DNA from: JBBRYW01 sp038237235
Lineage (GTDB): Bacteria; Actinomycetota; Thermoleophilia; Gaiellales; Gaiellaceae
Length of the DNA: 17,750 nucleotides
Reading direction: 5' to 3'
NCBI GenBank assembly: GCA_038237235.1
Contig: JBBRYW010000055.1
Location: forward strand, 1 to 17,750
The notes under the pieces were generated by a model. That model was not told the DNA's origin and ran no database searches. It saw nothing but the letters and a program-made list of their open reading frames with translations. How positions within the stretch are numbered: the stretch's first letter is position 1; each line of letters begins with the position of its first letter. The translations under genes and the position numbers were made by a program. Shown piece after piece: positions 7,017-14,650 of the stretch.

Positions 7017-7700
7017 ATGATGCAGAGCATCGCGATCGCTGCTGGTCTGAGCGGGGCCGTGGCTAGCGCCCTTCTTCAGCAGCGCATTCCCTGAGGGCCG
7101 AACGCCGCGTACGGCGCGGCCTACGCCGGCGTGTTCCGGGGTACGACAATCGAGTTCAGCCTTCGCCGGTTCATCCGGAGCGGCTCTCTGTTCATTGGCG
7201 TCGCCACGCTCACCGGCGCCGCCTCTGGCGCTGCCCTTGGTGGTTTTATAGGCGTCATTGGAATCGGCCCGTTCCTTCTCGTGCCGCTTGCGGTCGCTGT
7301 CGCCGTGATGGTCGTCCTCGACCTCGCGGGCCGGCCCCTACTCCTACAGCGGAACACCGAGACACCGCGCGATTGGATGCATCGAGAGGCGTGGCAGTGG
7401 GCGCTCTTCAACGGCATTGCGCTTGGGTCTGGCGTCATGACCCGAATCGCGTTTCCGATCTGGTATGTGCTGCCGCTCGTCGCGGTGGCAACGGGGTCCG
7501 CAATCGTCACTGGAGCGTGTTGGGGAGCGTACGGCGGCGCCCGGGCGATCGCCTCGATTGCCCTCGGCTTCAAACAGATCCGTGCGCGGCGGCCGCCGAA
7601 CGTCTCGCGGGATCTCGGCCTTCCACGCTCGCTCCGCGTCACCGCCGACGTCCTCGCGCTCGGCGTCGTATTGCTACTGGTGTTCGTCGACGCGTCCTAG
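7017..7700 (+). pseudogene. Multi-TM protein interrupted by in-frame TGA
   Basis: An ATG at 7017 with AGGTG five bases upstream opens a frame of 25 codons (MMQSIAIAAGLSGAVASALL, QQRIP) that ends at TGA 7092-7094. The same frame then continues as GPNAAYGAAYAGVFRGTTIE to a stop at 7698-7700. The downstream part has about four hydrophobic segments, GRPLLLQRNTETPRDWMHRE between them, and a basic C-terminus. The simplest reading is one membrane protein of about 225 residues with a nonsense mutation. The alternatives are a 25-codon leader coupled to a protein starting at GTG 7131, where no ribosome binding site is seen, or stop read-through. It lies 31 bases after the Cys-rich gene and is probably part of the same pathway. 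Family not recognised. Confidence 0.6.
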
Positions 7701-8199
7701 GAAGATCAGGAAGACGGAACAACCCCGCCGCCCGCAGTGGTCTCACGTTCTGGTCGCGATCGTGGTAGCGGCAGTTGCCGTGACCGCCCTCTTGACGATC
7801 GGCCGCAGGAGCGACGCCGGGGCCGTTCAGCGGCAGCGCATATCGAGCTTCGTCCTCGCCGACTTCCCGCTGGCGAAAGGCGGCCTTCTCTTCGAGTTAC
7901 ACCCAACGACCAATGCCATTCTCGTGGATGCCGATTCGCGCGGCCCGTTGAAGCTTTGTCAGTACGGGACCTCGTTTGCCGGGCGCTGGAAGGGCGGTTG
8001 CCGGCGCCTTCTCGACCGCACGGTCCGACTTCCCACGACGAACGGGCAAATGCACGTCGCCTTTCGTGTTCTTCCTGAGAATGGACGAGCTACGCGGGTG
8101 GCTCGGCTTGCGCTGCGTTGGCACTGCGCCGACCACGATTTCTATTTCTCGTCGGCTAAGCCCCTCGGGCATCGCCCCCAACCACACTTCGACTGCTGA
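7699..8199 (+). CDS. Single-TM protein, last gene of operon, start unclear
   Basis: An open frame of about 165 residues that overlaps the end of the previous gene. It begins with a basic stretch (RKIRKTEQPRRPQWS), then a membrane helix (HVLVAIVVAAVAVTALLTIG), then an extracytoplasmic domain with few cysteines (KLCQYG, GGCRRL, RWHCADHDF, terminal C). No ATG, GTG or TTG lies in frame between the previous stop and the helix. The nearest is GTG 7762, inside the helix. So either the start is non-standard, it lies upstream inside the preceding gene, or an indel has removed it. The given start is only where the protein-like sequence begins. No family recognised. The position suggests a role with the mau-like genes. 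Confidence 0.5.
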   Translation, partial: RKIRKTEQPRRPQWSHVLVAIVVAAVAVTALLTIGRRSDAGAVQRQRISSFVLADFPLAKGGLLFELHPTTNAILVDADSRGPLKLCQYGTSFAGRWKGGCRRLLDRTVRLPTTNGQMHVAFRVLPENGRATRVARLALRWHCADHDFYFSSAKPLGHRPQPHFDC

Positions 8200-8470
8200 A
8201 GACGAGCCCAAAGCTCGCATGCTGAGGGCGAGCGCTCCCGTACCCGCACGCAATCGCAAAGCTCGAAGTGGATCGGCAGGGCAAGGCAGGGAGGCGAGAT
8301 GGGCGATCACGTCATCGACGACCGATACGCATCGGCGCCGACCGTGTGACGCGGGAAGGGTGTCAAAACTCTGATCCAGATTCGGCGAGGTCTGGCAGTG
8401 TTGCGACGTCGGCAGGATTCGAGACGGTTCGCCTGCCCTGCCGGTTCGGTCGCGGCTCGGCTCATGGGCA
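8200..8470. other. Spacer after the mau-like operon
   Basis: No gene supported. A short hairpin, CGAGC-CCAAA-GCTCG, lies just after the last stop (about 8203-8217) but has no T-run, so I do not call it a terminator. The open frame running into the integrase relic shows no conserved residues until about 8471. Confidence 0.3.
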
Positions 8471-8922
8471 GGTCTTTACGGCGACGCTGCTGCGCTGGCA
8501 TCGGGAGCTGGTTCGCAGGAGGTGGACGTATCCTCAGCGCAAGCCTGGCCGTCCGCCGACAGCCCGTCCCCTGCGGGAGTTGGTGGTGCGGCTGGCGCGC
8601 GGGAATCCGCGCTGGGGGTTACCAGCGGATCGCCGGTGAGCTGCTGAAGCTTGGCTTTCGCCTCTCACCGAGCACTATCCGTGTGCATGCCTCCGCTGGG
8701 CTCGAGCCGGCGCCTCGGCGCGGAGCGATGAGCTGGCCTGTGTTCCTTCGCCAGCAGGCCGCGAGCATGCTTGCCTGTGATTTCTTCACCGTGGAGACCG
8801 TGTCGCTGCGTCGCCTGTATGTGCTCTTCTTCATCGAGCTCGGCACAGCCGGCGCGTCCATCTCGGAGGTTGCACGACCAAAGCCGACAGGAGCCTGGGT
8901 CCTCCAGCAGGCGCGCAACCTA
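8471..8922 (+). pseudogene. Integrase-core transposase (rve family), frameshifted
   Basis: Readable pieces of an rve-type DDE integrase: TLLRWHRELVRRRWTYPQRK and PRWG in one frame; YQRIAGELLKLGFRLSPSTI, LACDFFTVETVSLRRLYVLF and FIELG in the next; HSRRVHLGGCTTK in another; then GAWVLQQARNL back in the second. At least three frame changes are needed. The first is an extra T in GGGTTACCAG near 8620. The first catalytic Asp (ACDFF) is present. The gene stops at QQARNL, where the IS630 element begins, and the second half is not found beyond that element. Dead relic of an IS3/IS481-like element. Confidence 0.8.
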
Positions 8923-8958
8923 AGTGCTCTGGCTCGGAAGTTCGCCGACGTATTTGGG
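8919..8958 (+). repeat. IS630 left terminal inverted repeat
   Basis: Matches the reverse complement of 10150-10189 at 27 of 40 positions, including the first 11 (CCTAAGTGCTC) and CGTATT further in. It contains a TA at 8921-8922 that probably belongs to the target duplication. Confidence 0.75.
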
Positions 8959-10185
8959 AGTCAGGCTGCTCGGGCGGCGAGTTGGTCGAGTCGGTGCGCG
9001 AGCTGGTCGAGGTCGGCGCGGGTGAACTTCCACTCGAATGGGGTGGCGATCTGTTCGTAGCGGCGGCCGAACGCGAGCAGGCGCTGCTCGAGCGTGTCGA
9101 GGTCGGGGAAGTCGTTGGGGGTGAGTAGCTTGCGCTGGACGATCGAGAAGTAGATCTCCGCTTGGTTGAGCCAGCTGGCGTGGACCGGGGTATGGACGAG
9201 GATCAGGTTCGGCCAGGCGCCCTGCAGCCGCCTGATCGATGCCTCGCCGCGGTGCGCTGAGCCGTTGTCGACGATCACGAACACGCGCTGGGCCTTGCTG
9301 TACGGCTCGACTGTCATGAACTGCTCTACGAGCGCGTCGAACGGGACGATCCCGTCAGCGGTCGAACAGCTTCGCGCGCCGGGCGTCCCAGGCGGCCAGG
9401 TAGCAGAGCGCGCCACCTCGCTCGTACTCGTGCTCGACGCGCTGCCCGCGCTTGGCGCCGGCGGCGGGAGCAGCGTGGCGTGCTTGCGCTCCCGGGCTTG
9501 GATCGAGGGCTTCTCATCGCAGCAGACGACGTAGTCGCCGGGATGCAGCAGCTCGCCTTCGAAGCGGCCGCCGTAGAGGTCGAGGATGCGGCCGGCCTTG
9601 GCGGTGAACGCGCGATCGCGGGGAAAGATCCAGGAGCGGTGCTGCCACGGCTTGATCGCGTCCTCGGACAGCCAGCGCCAGACCGTCACCCCGGAGATCT
9701 GCTCGCAGATCCCGCGCGCGACAGCCTCGCGCGCCAGCTCTGCGGATGACCAGCGCGCCAGGGGCACCTCGCTCTCGGCGGGCAGCTCGCAGGCCAGGCG
9801 AATCACCCCAGCGCGCACCTGAGGGGGGAAAGAGCGGCGGTCTGCCGCGCCGGGGCAGGTCCTCGAGGCCGGCCAGGCGCTGCTCGAAGAAGCGCTTTCG
9901 CCACTGCGAGACGACATCACGCCCGCAGCGCAAGCGCGCGGCGATCTGATCGTTGCGCAGCCCCTCCGCAGCCATCAGCACCATCTGAGCCCTGGTCACT
10001 TGCCAATACGGCAACGTATACGAGCGCGCCAATGACTCCAGCACCGCGCGCTCCTCATCGCTGAGCTCGATCCGATACGGGCTATGCCTTGGCATCAGTG
10101 CCCCTTCACGAGAGGACAGGATGCCAGGCACGGTACGGCCCAGAGCGGACGCTAATACGCCGCCTTAGTTATGAAAAGGAGCACT
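8923..10185 (-). mobile_element. IS630-family insertion sequence, inactive
   Basis: About 1.26 kb bounded by imperfect inverted repeats and flanked by TA at 8921-8922 and 10186-10187, as expected for IS630/Tc1-mariner elements, which duplicate a TA target. It carries one transposase gene on the minus strand that is frameshifted several times. Its left end interrupts the integrase relic, while its right end lies in the tail of the holin-like gene. The two flanks do not belong to one gene, so either the integrase was already truncated or a deletion followed the insertion. Confidence 0.8.
8961..10095 (-). pseudogene. IS630-family transposase, at least three frameshifts
   Basis: The start at 10095 (MPRHSPYRIELSDEERAVLE) has GAAGGGG upstream. 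The N-terminal helix-turn-helix part reads to DLPRRGRPPLF, then shifts frame near 9825-9836 at a run of six G's. The catalytic domain continues with VCCDEKPSIQARERKHATL, shifts near 9478 (RGQRVEHEYERGGALCYLAA is in another frame), and shifts back near 9358. VIVDNGSAHRGEASI and HASWLNQAEIYFSIVQRKLL follow, giving the DDE residues of the IS630 family. A single shift at a G run might be programmed, but three are not, so the gene is dead unless some are sequencing errors. Confidence 0.85.
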
Positions 10186-10189
10186 TAGG
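10150..10189 (-). repeat. IS630 right terminal inverted repeat
   Basis: Reverse complement matches 8919-8958 (27/40, the first 11 identical). It includes TA at 10186-10187. Confidence 0.75.
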
Positions 10190-10435
10190 ATCCCCGCCGG
10201 CAGCACCGACCCCGCGAGAGCGGCCGTTTCGGATGTGCGCATCCGAGACGATGAAGAGCGGGGCGAGCACGGTGATCAGCGTGAGGATGTGGTCCTGCAA
10301 GTCCTTTGAGAGCGGGAGACCCGCGGCAACGATCACACCGACGGTTGCGCTCGCGATCGTAATCAGCTGTGCCGACGTGATATCTGGTGTTCTTCCGCTG
10401 AACATCGAGTCTCCCTTCGCGTCGATTTCGGTCAT
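10169..10435 (-). CDS. Holin-like small membrane protein, tail altered by IS630
   Basis: 88 residues from the ATG at 10435, which overlaps the previous gene's stop as ATGA (coupled translation). An alternative ATG at 10405 (MFSGRTPDITSAQLI) has GGGAG four bases upstream and would give 78 residues. The core has a hydrophobic segment (QLITIASATVGVIVAAGLPL), a polar turn (SKDLQDH), a second hydrophobic segment (ILTLITVLAPLFIVSDA) and a basic HIRNGR end. Small two-helix proteins of this layout, often ending in ADAxIRNGR-like sequence, occur in actinophages and are usually called holins; that assignment is tentative. The last few codons and the stop come from the IS630 end, so the original C-terminus may have been replaced. 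Confidence 0.55.
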   Translation of the reverse strand: MTEIDAKGDSMFSGRTPDITSAQLITIASATVGVIVAAGLPLSKDLQDHILTLITVLAPLFIVSDAHIRNGRSRGVGAAGGDPKCSFS

Positions 10436-10656
10436 TGCCGCACCAACTGGCCAACTGACTCGCTGAGCTCCCGGCCGACCGCCTGCCGCACCTGCTTTCC
10501 GACCTCCGGGCTCAGGCTCGCTGCCAGGTGGTGAATGAGAAGAGCGCCGCTCAACCGGCTGATCGACTGATCGGGGCCGGGATCCCCACCGTGGATCGCA
10601 AGCCACAGCGCAATGATGTCGGCGACGCTTCGCTCGACATGAGAGTTGACGGGCAT
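10432..10656 (-). CDS. Small hypothetical protein between peroxidase and holin-like gene
   Basis: 74 residues, starting MPVNSHVERSVADIIALWLA. An excellent ribosome binding site (AAAGGAG, five bases before the ATG) makes translation likely. No signal peptide and no cysteine; predicted mostly helical, with a polar C-terminus (GKQVRQAVGRELSESVGQL). Its stop overlaps the next start by four bases, and the peroxidase gene ends 125 bases upstream on the same strand, so the three may be cotranscribed. Family not recognised. Confidence 0.65.
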   Translation of the reverse strand: MPVNSHVERSVADIIALWLAIHGGDPGPDQSISRLSGALLIHHLAASLSPEVGKQVRQAVGRELSESVGQLVRQ

Positions 10657-10781
10657 CGTTTCTCCTTTCGACGGCTACTCGACCACGGGCAAACCGTGCG
10701 CAACCGTTCGCTGTTGACACGTGACGTCGGACCGGTGCCAGCGAGTCTCGGAATCCAGCTGTTTCATCTCGATGACCGCCG

Positions 10782-12416
10782 TTACTCGTATGGGCCGGGA
10801 GCCGGCGGCACCGGTGGCCGCGCGACGTTGATCAGGTCGCTAAGGGTGAACTCGCCCTCGACCCGCGCCGACAGGAACGGCCGCCAGGTCGGATCGACGC
10901 TGAGGAAGGAGAGCGGGTCGCCGTCGAGCAGCCCGATCAGCACCTCGGCGACGATGCGGCCGCCGACCGGCCCGAGCTGCGCGCCGTCGAGCAGCTCCGC
11001 CTCGCGGAGCACGTAGAACCAGAGCGGCACCCGGCCGGCCAGATCGCGCCGCGTCCCGTCACTCAGCTGGATCCGCTCGAACAGCGCAGCGTCGTCGAGC
11101 TCCGGCAGCCCCATCGCCCGCGCGACGTCGGGGCCCGACGGCAGGCCGAGCGCGCGGCCGCGCAGCAGGTTCCGTGCCGCAAGTGACTGCGCGACGCGCG
11201 CGTCGAGCCCCGGCGCGAGCACCTCGGCCTGCGCAACCTCGTTCGGCAGCGCGCCCAGGGGGTTCGCGAGCTGCGTGTCGATCCGGTAGCTCGGCTGCGG
11301 CAGCCGGGCGTCGTTCGGCCCGGCGACGTCGTCGATCTCCGGCAGCAGGTACTTCCACTGCACCCCCCACTCCTCGGGCAGCGGGCGAAAGCCGTTCAGG
11401 TGGGTTAGGTCGCCGCCGCCCTGCGAAAAGAGCGGGATCCGGTCGGCGTTGTCGACGACCGGGAGCGGAATCACGTCGTTGATCAGGTAGCTCGGTCGCG
11501 CCATCGAGTGGCCGAAGCGGTAGGCGGCGACCGAGAACTCGACCGGCATGAAGGGTGCTTCCCGCCAGCGGTAGAAGAGAAGCCGCGCGCGCGTGATGGC
11601 CTGCTCGCCGGCGCCGGGGGCTTGGTAGGCGTTCGGGCGCAGGATGTTCGAGACGACCTCCTCGCCGACAAGGCGGCGCAGGAAGTCGTGGATCACGACC
11701 CACTGGTAGTGCCAGCGCACGGTCTGCTGGGCGAGCTTGAACAGGTCGGCCTCGCCGAGGCCGGGGTTGTCGGGGACGAGCAGGTCGACGACCCGGTTGT
11801 GGAAGAGCGCGAAGGCGACGTGCAGCTGCGAGACGATCAGGTTCTCGTCGTTTCGGGGATCGCCGATCAGCGCCCGTCCGCCGGCGCCGCGCTGCAAATC
11901 GGGGCCGGCGACGCTCGCGTTCTGCGAGCGCGGATCGCCGAGTGCGAGCCTGAGGCCGCCCGGCTCGTAGAGGTAGGGCTCGTCGGAGGGGCCGTTGCCG
12001 TAGAGCGAGTCGAGGTCGAAGCGCGGCGTTCGGAAGTCGGTCAGCGCGTCGGGGTCGTTCTGACGGGTCAGGCTGGAGACGGGGTCGAAGGTGATGTCGT
12101 GGTCGACGAACTGGCCGAAGTAGGTGTAGGCGGCGGGCAGGCGGAGGGTGCCCTCGAGCTCGGCCGTGTTCTCGTCCTCGTCTTCCACTCCGAGCGGCTT
12201 GTCGAGGCGACCGTCCTCGAGCCGCTGCACCATCCGGCAGCCGAGCTCGACCAGGCTGTCCGTCTTCAGCTCGTACACCGGCAGCCGCCGGAACATCCGC
12301 CCGAAGCGCCCCGTCCGGGTCGAGGAGGACGGCGTCGCGGGAAGCCCGCGCGGCGGAACGCCGCGGCCGCCGTGCGGTGGCGGGTTGGTCGGTGTTGTCG
12401 GGCCGGGCTCAGTCAT
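10782..12416 (-). CDS. Animal-type heme peroxidase (peroxidase family protein)
   Basis: 544-residue member of the animal heme peroxidase (peroxidase-cyclooxygenase) superfamily, which uses H2O2 to oxidise halides or organic substrates. The key residues can be aligned with myeloperoxidase: GQFVDHD (D105, distal H106), GDPRNDEN (R188 for the catalytic Arg, E191 for the heme-linking Glu), YRFGHSM (proximal H303) and ARNLLRGR (N416 for the Asn bonded to the proximal His). All are present, so an active enzyme is expected. The first ~35 residues are Pro/Gly/Thr-rich with no signal peptide, implying a cytoplasmic enzyme or unconventional export. AGAAGG lies four bases before the ATG, and a promoter-like element is just upstream. 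Physiological substrate unknown. Confidence 0.9.
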   Translation of the reverse strand: MTEPGPTTPTNPPPHGGRGVPPRGLPATPSSSTRTGRFGRMFRRLPVYELKTDSLVELGCRMVQRLEDGRLDKPLGVEDEDENTAELEGTLRLPAAYTYFGQFVDHDITFDPVSSLTRQNDPDALTDFRTPRFDLDSLYGNGPSDEPYLYEPGGLRLALGDPRSQNASVAGPDLQRGAGGRALIGDPRNDENLIVSQLHVAFALFHNRVVDLLVPDNPGLGEADLFKLAQQTVRWHYQWVVIHDFLRRLVGEEVVSNILRPNAYQAPGAGEQAITRARLLFYRWREAPFMPVEFSVAAYRFGHSMARPSYLINDVIPLPVVDNADRIPLFSQGGGDLTHLNGFRPLPEEWGVQWKYLLPEIDDVAGPNDARLPQPSYRIDTQLANPLGALPNEVAQAEVLAPGLDARVAQSLAARNLLRGRALGLPSGPDVARAMGLPELDDAALFERIQLSDGTRRDLAGRVPLWFYVLREAELLDGAQLGPVGGRIVAEVLIGLLDGDPLSFLSVDPTWRPFLSARVEGEFTLSDLINVARPPVPPAPGPYE

Positions 12417-12434
12417 GCTGCCTTCTGTTTACGA

Positions 12435-12464
12435 TCCGTATCACGTTTAGGCAGTGATTGTCAA
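12435..12464 (-). promoter_or_regulatory. Likely promoter of the peroxidase gene
   Basis: On the minus strand TTGACA (12459-12464) is followed after 18 bases by TACGGA (12435-12440). The -35 is a perfect consensus, while the -10 is only partial. Transcription would start about 10-15 bases before the ATG at 12416, leaving a very short leader. Confidence 0.4.
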
Positions 12465-12959
12465 CGGCGCGACAACACAACCTCGACTCGCGCCCGATCG
12501 AGACCTGTAAAGCCCGCGCCCGTCGTCGAGGATCTGCGGGTCTTCCCTCGGCAGCACAAGGACGCGCAGAGGACGCGTGTCCCGTCGCGGCAGAATCCGC
12601 GCTCGATACGGCCGACGTAGCTGCCGCTGCCGGATCGAACCTGTCGCGGTGTAAGCCGTCGCTTTCCGTGGCCTGCAGCTCTGAGCTCGGCTTTGCACTC
12701 ACGAATCACACTCCTCCCCTGCGGAGACCTCATGTTCGTCCACGACCCGGGAGGGTGGCGCGCTCGAGCGTCTCTGGTCAGGCCGCCGAGGGCCCTCAGC
12801 CGTCGGGCAAGCTTCGCTGCAGCTGCGACAGCGAGACGACCACTGCTTGCACCACCACCTCGAGGAGCTGCAGCTGCCCCGTGCGTCGCCCTCCTTTGCC
12901 GCCAGGCGCTTGCGCACGATCTGCTCGAGCGGCACCGTCTCCAAGAGACCGGGGCTCGG
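12465..12959. other. No supported gene upstream of relaxase relic
   Basis: About 500 bases with several long but low-complexity Arg/Ala/Ser-rich open frames on both strands and no recognisable motif or ribosome binding site. It may be the eroded 5' part of the relaxase gene that follows. Confidence 0.35.
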
Positions 12960-13450
12960 CTCGGGGGCGTTCTCGCGGCCGAGAAGCTCCGGTGTTGCGG
13001 CCGAGAAGCTGCAAGACGAGACCGGGATTCCGTCGGCAACGCTTCACCGGCTGCTCGACGGCGCGGCGCGCGAGGGCTTGCCGCAGGGCTGCGTCGTGAT
13101 CGTCGACGAGGCCGGCATGGCCGATACGCGCGTGCTCGCGGCCGTGCTCGAAAGGATCGACGACGCCGAGGGCAAGGCCGATCCTGATCGGAGATCCCAA
13201 GCAGCTGCCCGCCGTTGGCGCGGGCGGCCTCTTCGCCGCCATCGTGGAGCGCCACGGTGCCTTCGCGCTGCACGAGAACCGCCGTCAGCACGACTCGCTC
13301 GAGCGAGATGCGCTGGCGGCCATTCGCCGCGGTCTCGGCCGCGACTACCTGGCCTTCGCCCAAAAACGCGAGCGCCTCGTGGTCTCCGAGGATCCGCTCG
13401 GCCGTGCGAGGTCGAGCAGCCCGATCGCCCAGGAGGAGATCGACGCGTGA
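12960..13450 (+). pseudogene. traA: TraA/MobF conjugative relaxase, helicase-domain fragment
   Basis: Reads GGVLAAEKLR, then VAAEKLQDETGIPSATLHRLL, VVIVDEAGMADTRVLAAVLE (Walker B), then after a one-base insertion near 13176 GDPKQLPAVGAGGLF, and in the third piece FALHENRRQHDSLERDALAA and AFAQKRERLVVSEDPL. These are RecD-like SF1B helicase motifs of TraA/TrwC relaxases, which nick and unwind plasmid or ICE DNA for conjugation. The Walker A segment between LR and VAAEKL is deleted, the relaxase domain is absent, and the frame ends at 13450. It is a fragment of a much larger protein (usually around 1000 residues), left by a lost plasmid or integrative conjugative element. Confidence 0.8.
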
Positions 13451-13684
13451 CGATTGAAATGCGTCGGTATGCCGTGGGTGTTGTTCTCGCACGGGCTTCG
13501 CACATGAGCCACGAAGCAGTGCGTTGCCACTCGGAGCCCGCGTTGCGGCGGACGCGAGTGCGCGAGCGTGCAAGCGCAAGCGAACCTGCGCGTTCGTACT
13601 TCGTTCTCTCGACCGGTGCTGGGCGGGCGCGCAGCGCGCGGGAAACTGAGCGCTCGTGGGGCACGTCGTTGCACAAGCTCGCGG
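13451..13684. other. Spacer without visible features
   Basis: No gene, no clear terminator or repeat. It separates the relaxase relic (plus strand) from the 3' end of the exported-protein gene on the minus strand. Confidence 0.3.
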
Positions 13685-14491
13685 CTAGGCAGGGCCGCCG
13701 AAGCTGAGGACGGCAATGGGCGTAGTTGCGCGCGAGCAGTCGAGCGCTCCCTTGCCGCCCAGCTCGAACCAGCGCCCGCCGCGGAAGTCGTCCGCGCGCC
13801 GGCGCGCGGCGAGCGAGAAGTGTCCGAGCTGCCGCTTGAGCTCGTAGCCCTGGAAGCTCAAGGAGCGGAGAATCAAGCGGTCAGCGCGGGCGTGCCTGGC
13901 TCGAAAGTAGGCCAGGAGCGTCGAGCGGCGCTTGGCAGCGCTGCCCAGGCGCCCGCCCGGGGAGCCGCTCGAATACCAGGCGAAGTGATTGCGCGAGAAG
14001 AGGCCGTCGAGCCGGCGGCCGTCGCCCCGGTTGTAGGCAGCGACGAAGGCGGCCAGCGTGGTCTGCAGCGCCTGCACGTCACAGCGCGCGCCCGCCCGGG
14101 AACGGAAGGGATCGTTCTGCAGCGGCAAGAAAATGTCCGTCGTGCCACGCAGGCCGATGCGCACGCCGCCGATGCCCCCGACCGGTACGGCGACCTGCGC
14201 CGCGTAGCGCCCGTCGGTGTGTGCCGCCTCGCTCGCAAAGCCCGTCGTGGGCGGCGCACCCGTCCGGCTCAGCAGTTGGACGAACACGGCGGCGGCGTTG
14301 AAGGGGCGGCGCCCGCCGCCTGCGTCGGGCGCGTCGACGCTCCAGGAGACGCGAATGACTGCCGCGGCGGGCGCGTCGAGCGGCAGCGCGCTGGTCAGCC
14401 GTGCGCGCGCGCCTTCCTTGGCGGGCGCGCGCGCGGCGACGGCAGCCGAGACCGCCGTGATTGCGAGCAGAAGGAGTGCCGTCCGCCGCAC
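13685..14491 (-). CDS. Exported protein with NTF2/SnoaL-like C-terminal half
   Basis: 268 residues from the GTG at 14491. That start gives RRTALLLLAITAVSAAVAAR, a textbook Sec signal peptide. A TTG at 14518 would add nine residues (PRPWCTRAV) and is less likely; neither has a strong ribosome binding site. The N-terminal half is beta-rich (SALPLDAPAAAVIRVSW, GGIGGVRIGLRGTTDIFLPL). The C-terminal half begins with VQALQTTLAAFVAAYNRGDG and continues RLDGLFSRNHFAWY, a pattern seen in SnoaL/NTF2-like domains, and ends with an RWFELGGKGALDCSRATTP stretch. The function of such exported actinobacterial proteins is not known. Sequence quality (no lesion, consistent codon use) suggests a real chromosomal gene. 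Confidence 0.7.
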   Translation of the reverse strand: MRRTALLLLAITAVSAAVAARAPAKEGARARLTSALPLDAPAAAVIRVSWSVDAPDAGGGRRPFNAAAVFVQLLSRTGAPPTTGFASEAAHTDGRYAAQVAVPVGGIGGVRIGLRGTTDIFLPLQNDPFRSRAGARCDVQALQTTLAAFVAAYNRGDGRRLDGLFSRNHFAWYSSGSPGGRLGSAAKRRSTLLAYFRARHARADRLILRSLSFQGYELKRQLGHFSLAARRRADDFRGGRWFELGGKGALDCSRATTPIAVLSFGGPA

Positions 14492-14650
14492 AGCTCTAGT
14501 ACACCACGGACGCGGCAAGCGTTCCGCCGACGTGATTTCCCATCAGCCAGCGCCTAGTCATGAGGGCATCCGGGTCGTTGATCGACGTGAGTTGGGAGAG
14601 GGGCGTAGCAGTTACCCGGTGGCGCGTCGAGCCCGTTCGAGTCGCCGACC

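Noticed and set aside
9820..9840. Programmed frameshift at the G run in the IS630 transposase
   Set aside because: Two further frame changes near 9478 and 9358 mean that one programmed shift cannot restore a full protein.
10782..12416. Possible loss of the peroxidase catalytic Arg (FALFHNR instead of a LLLREHNR-like stretch)
   Set aside because: The catalytic Arg of the family aligns with GDPRNDEN (R188), not with this stretch, so the active site is complete.
11508..12620. Long plus-strand open frame opposite the peroxidase gene
   Set aside because: Antisense shadow of a clearly real gene with full heme-peroxidase motifs on the other strand.
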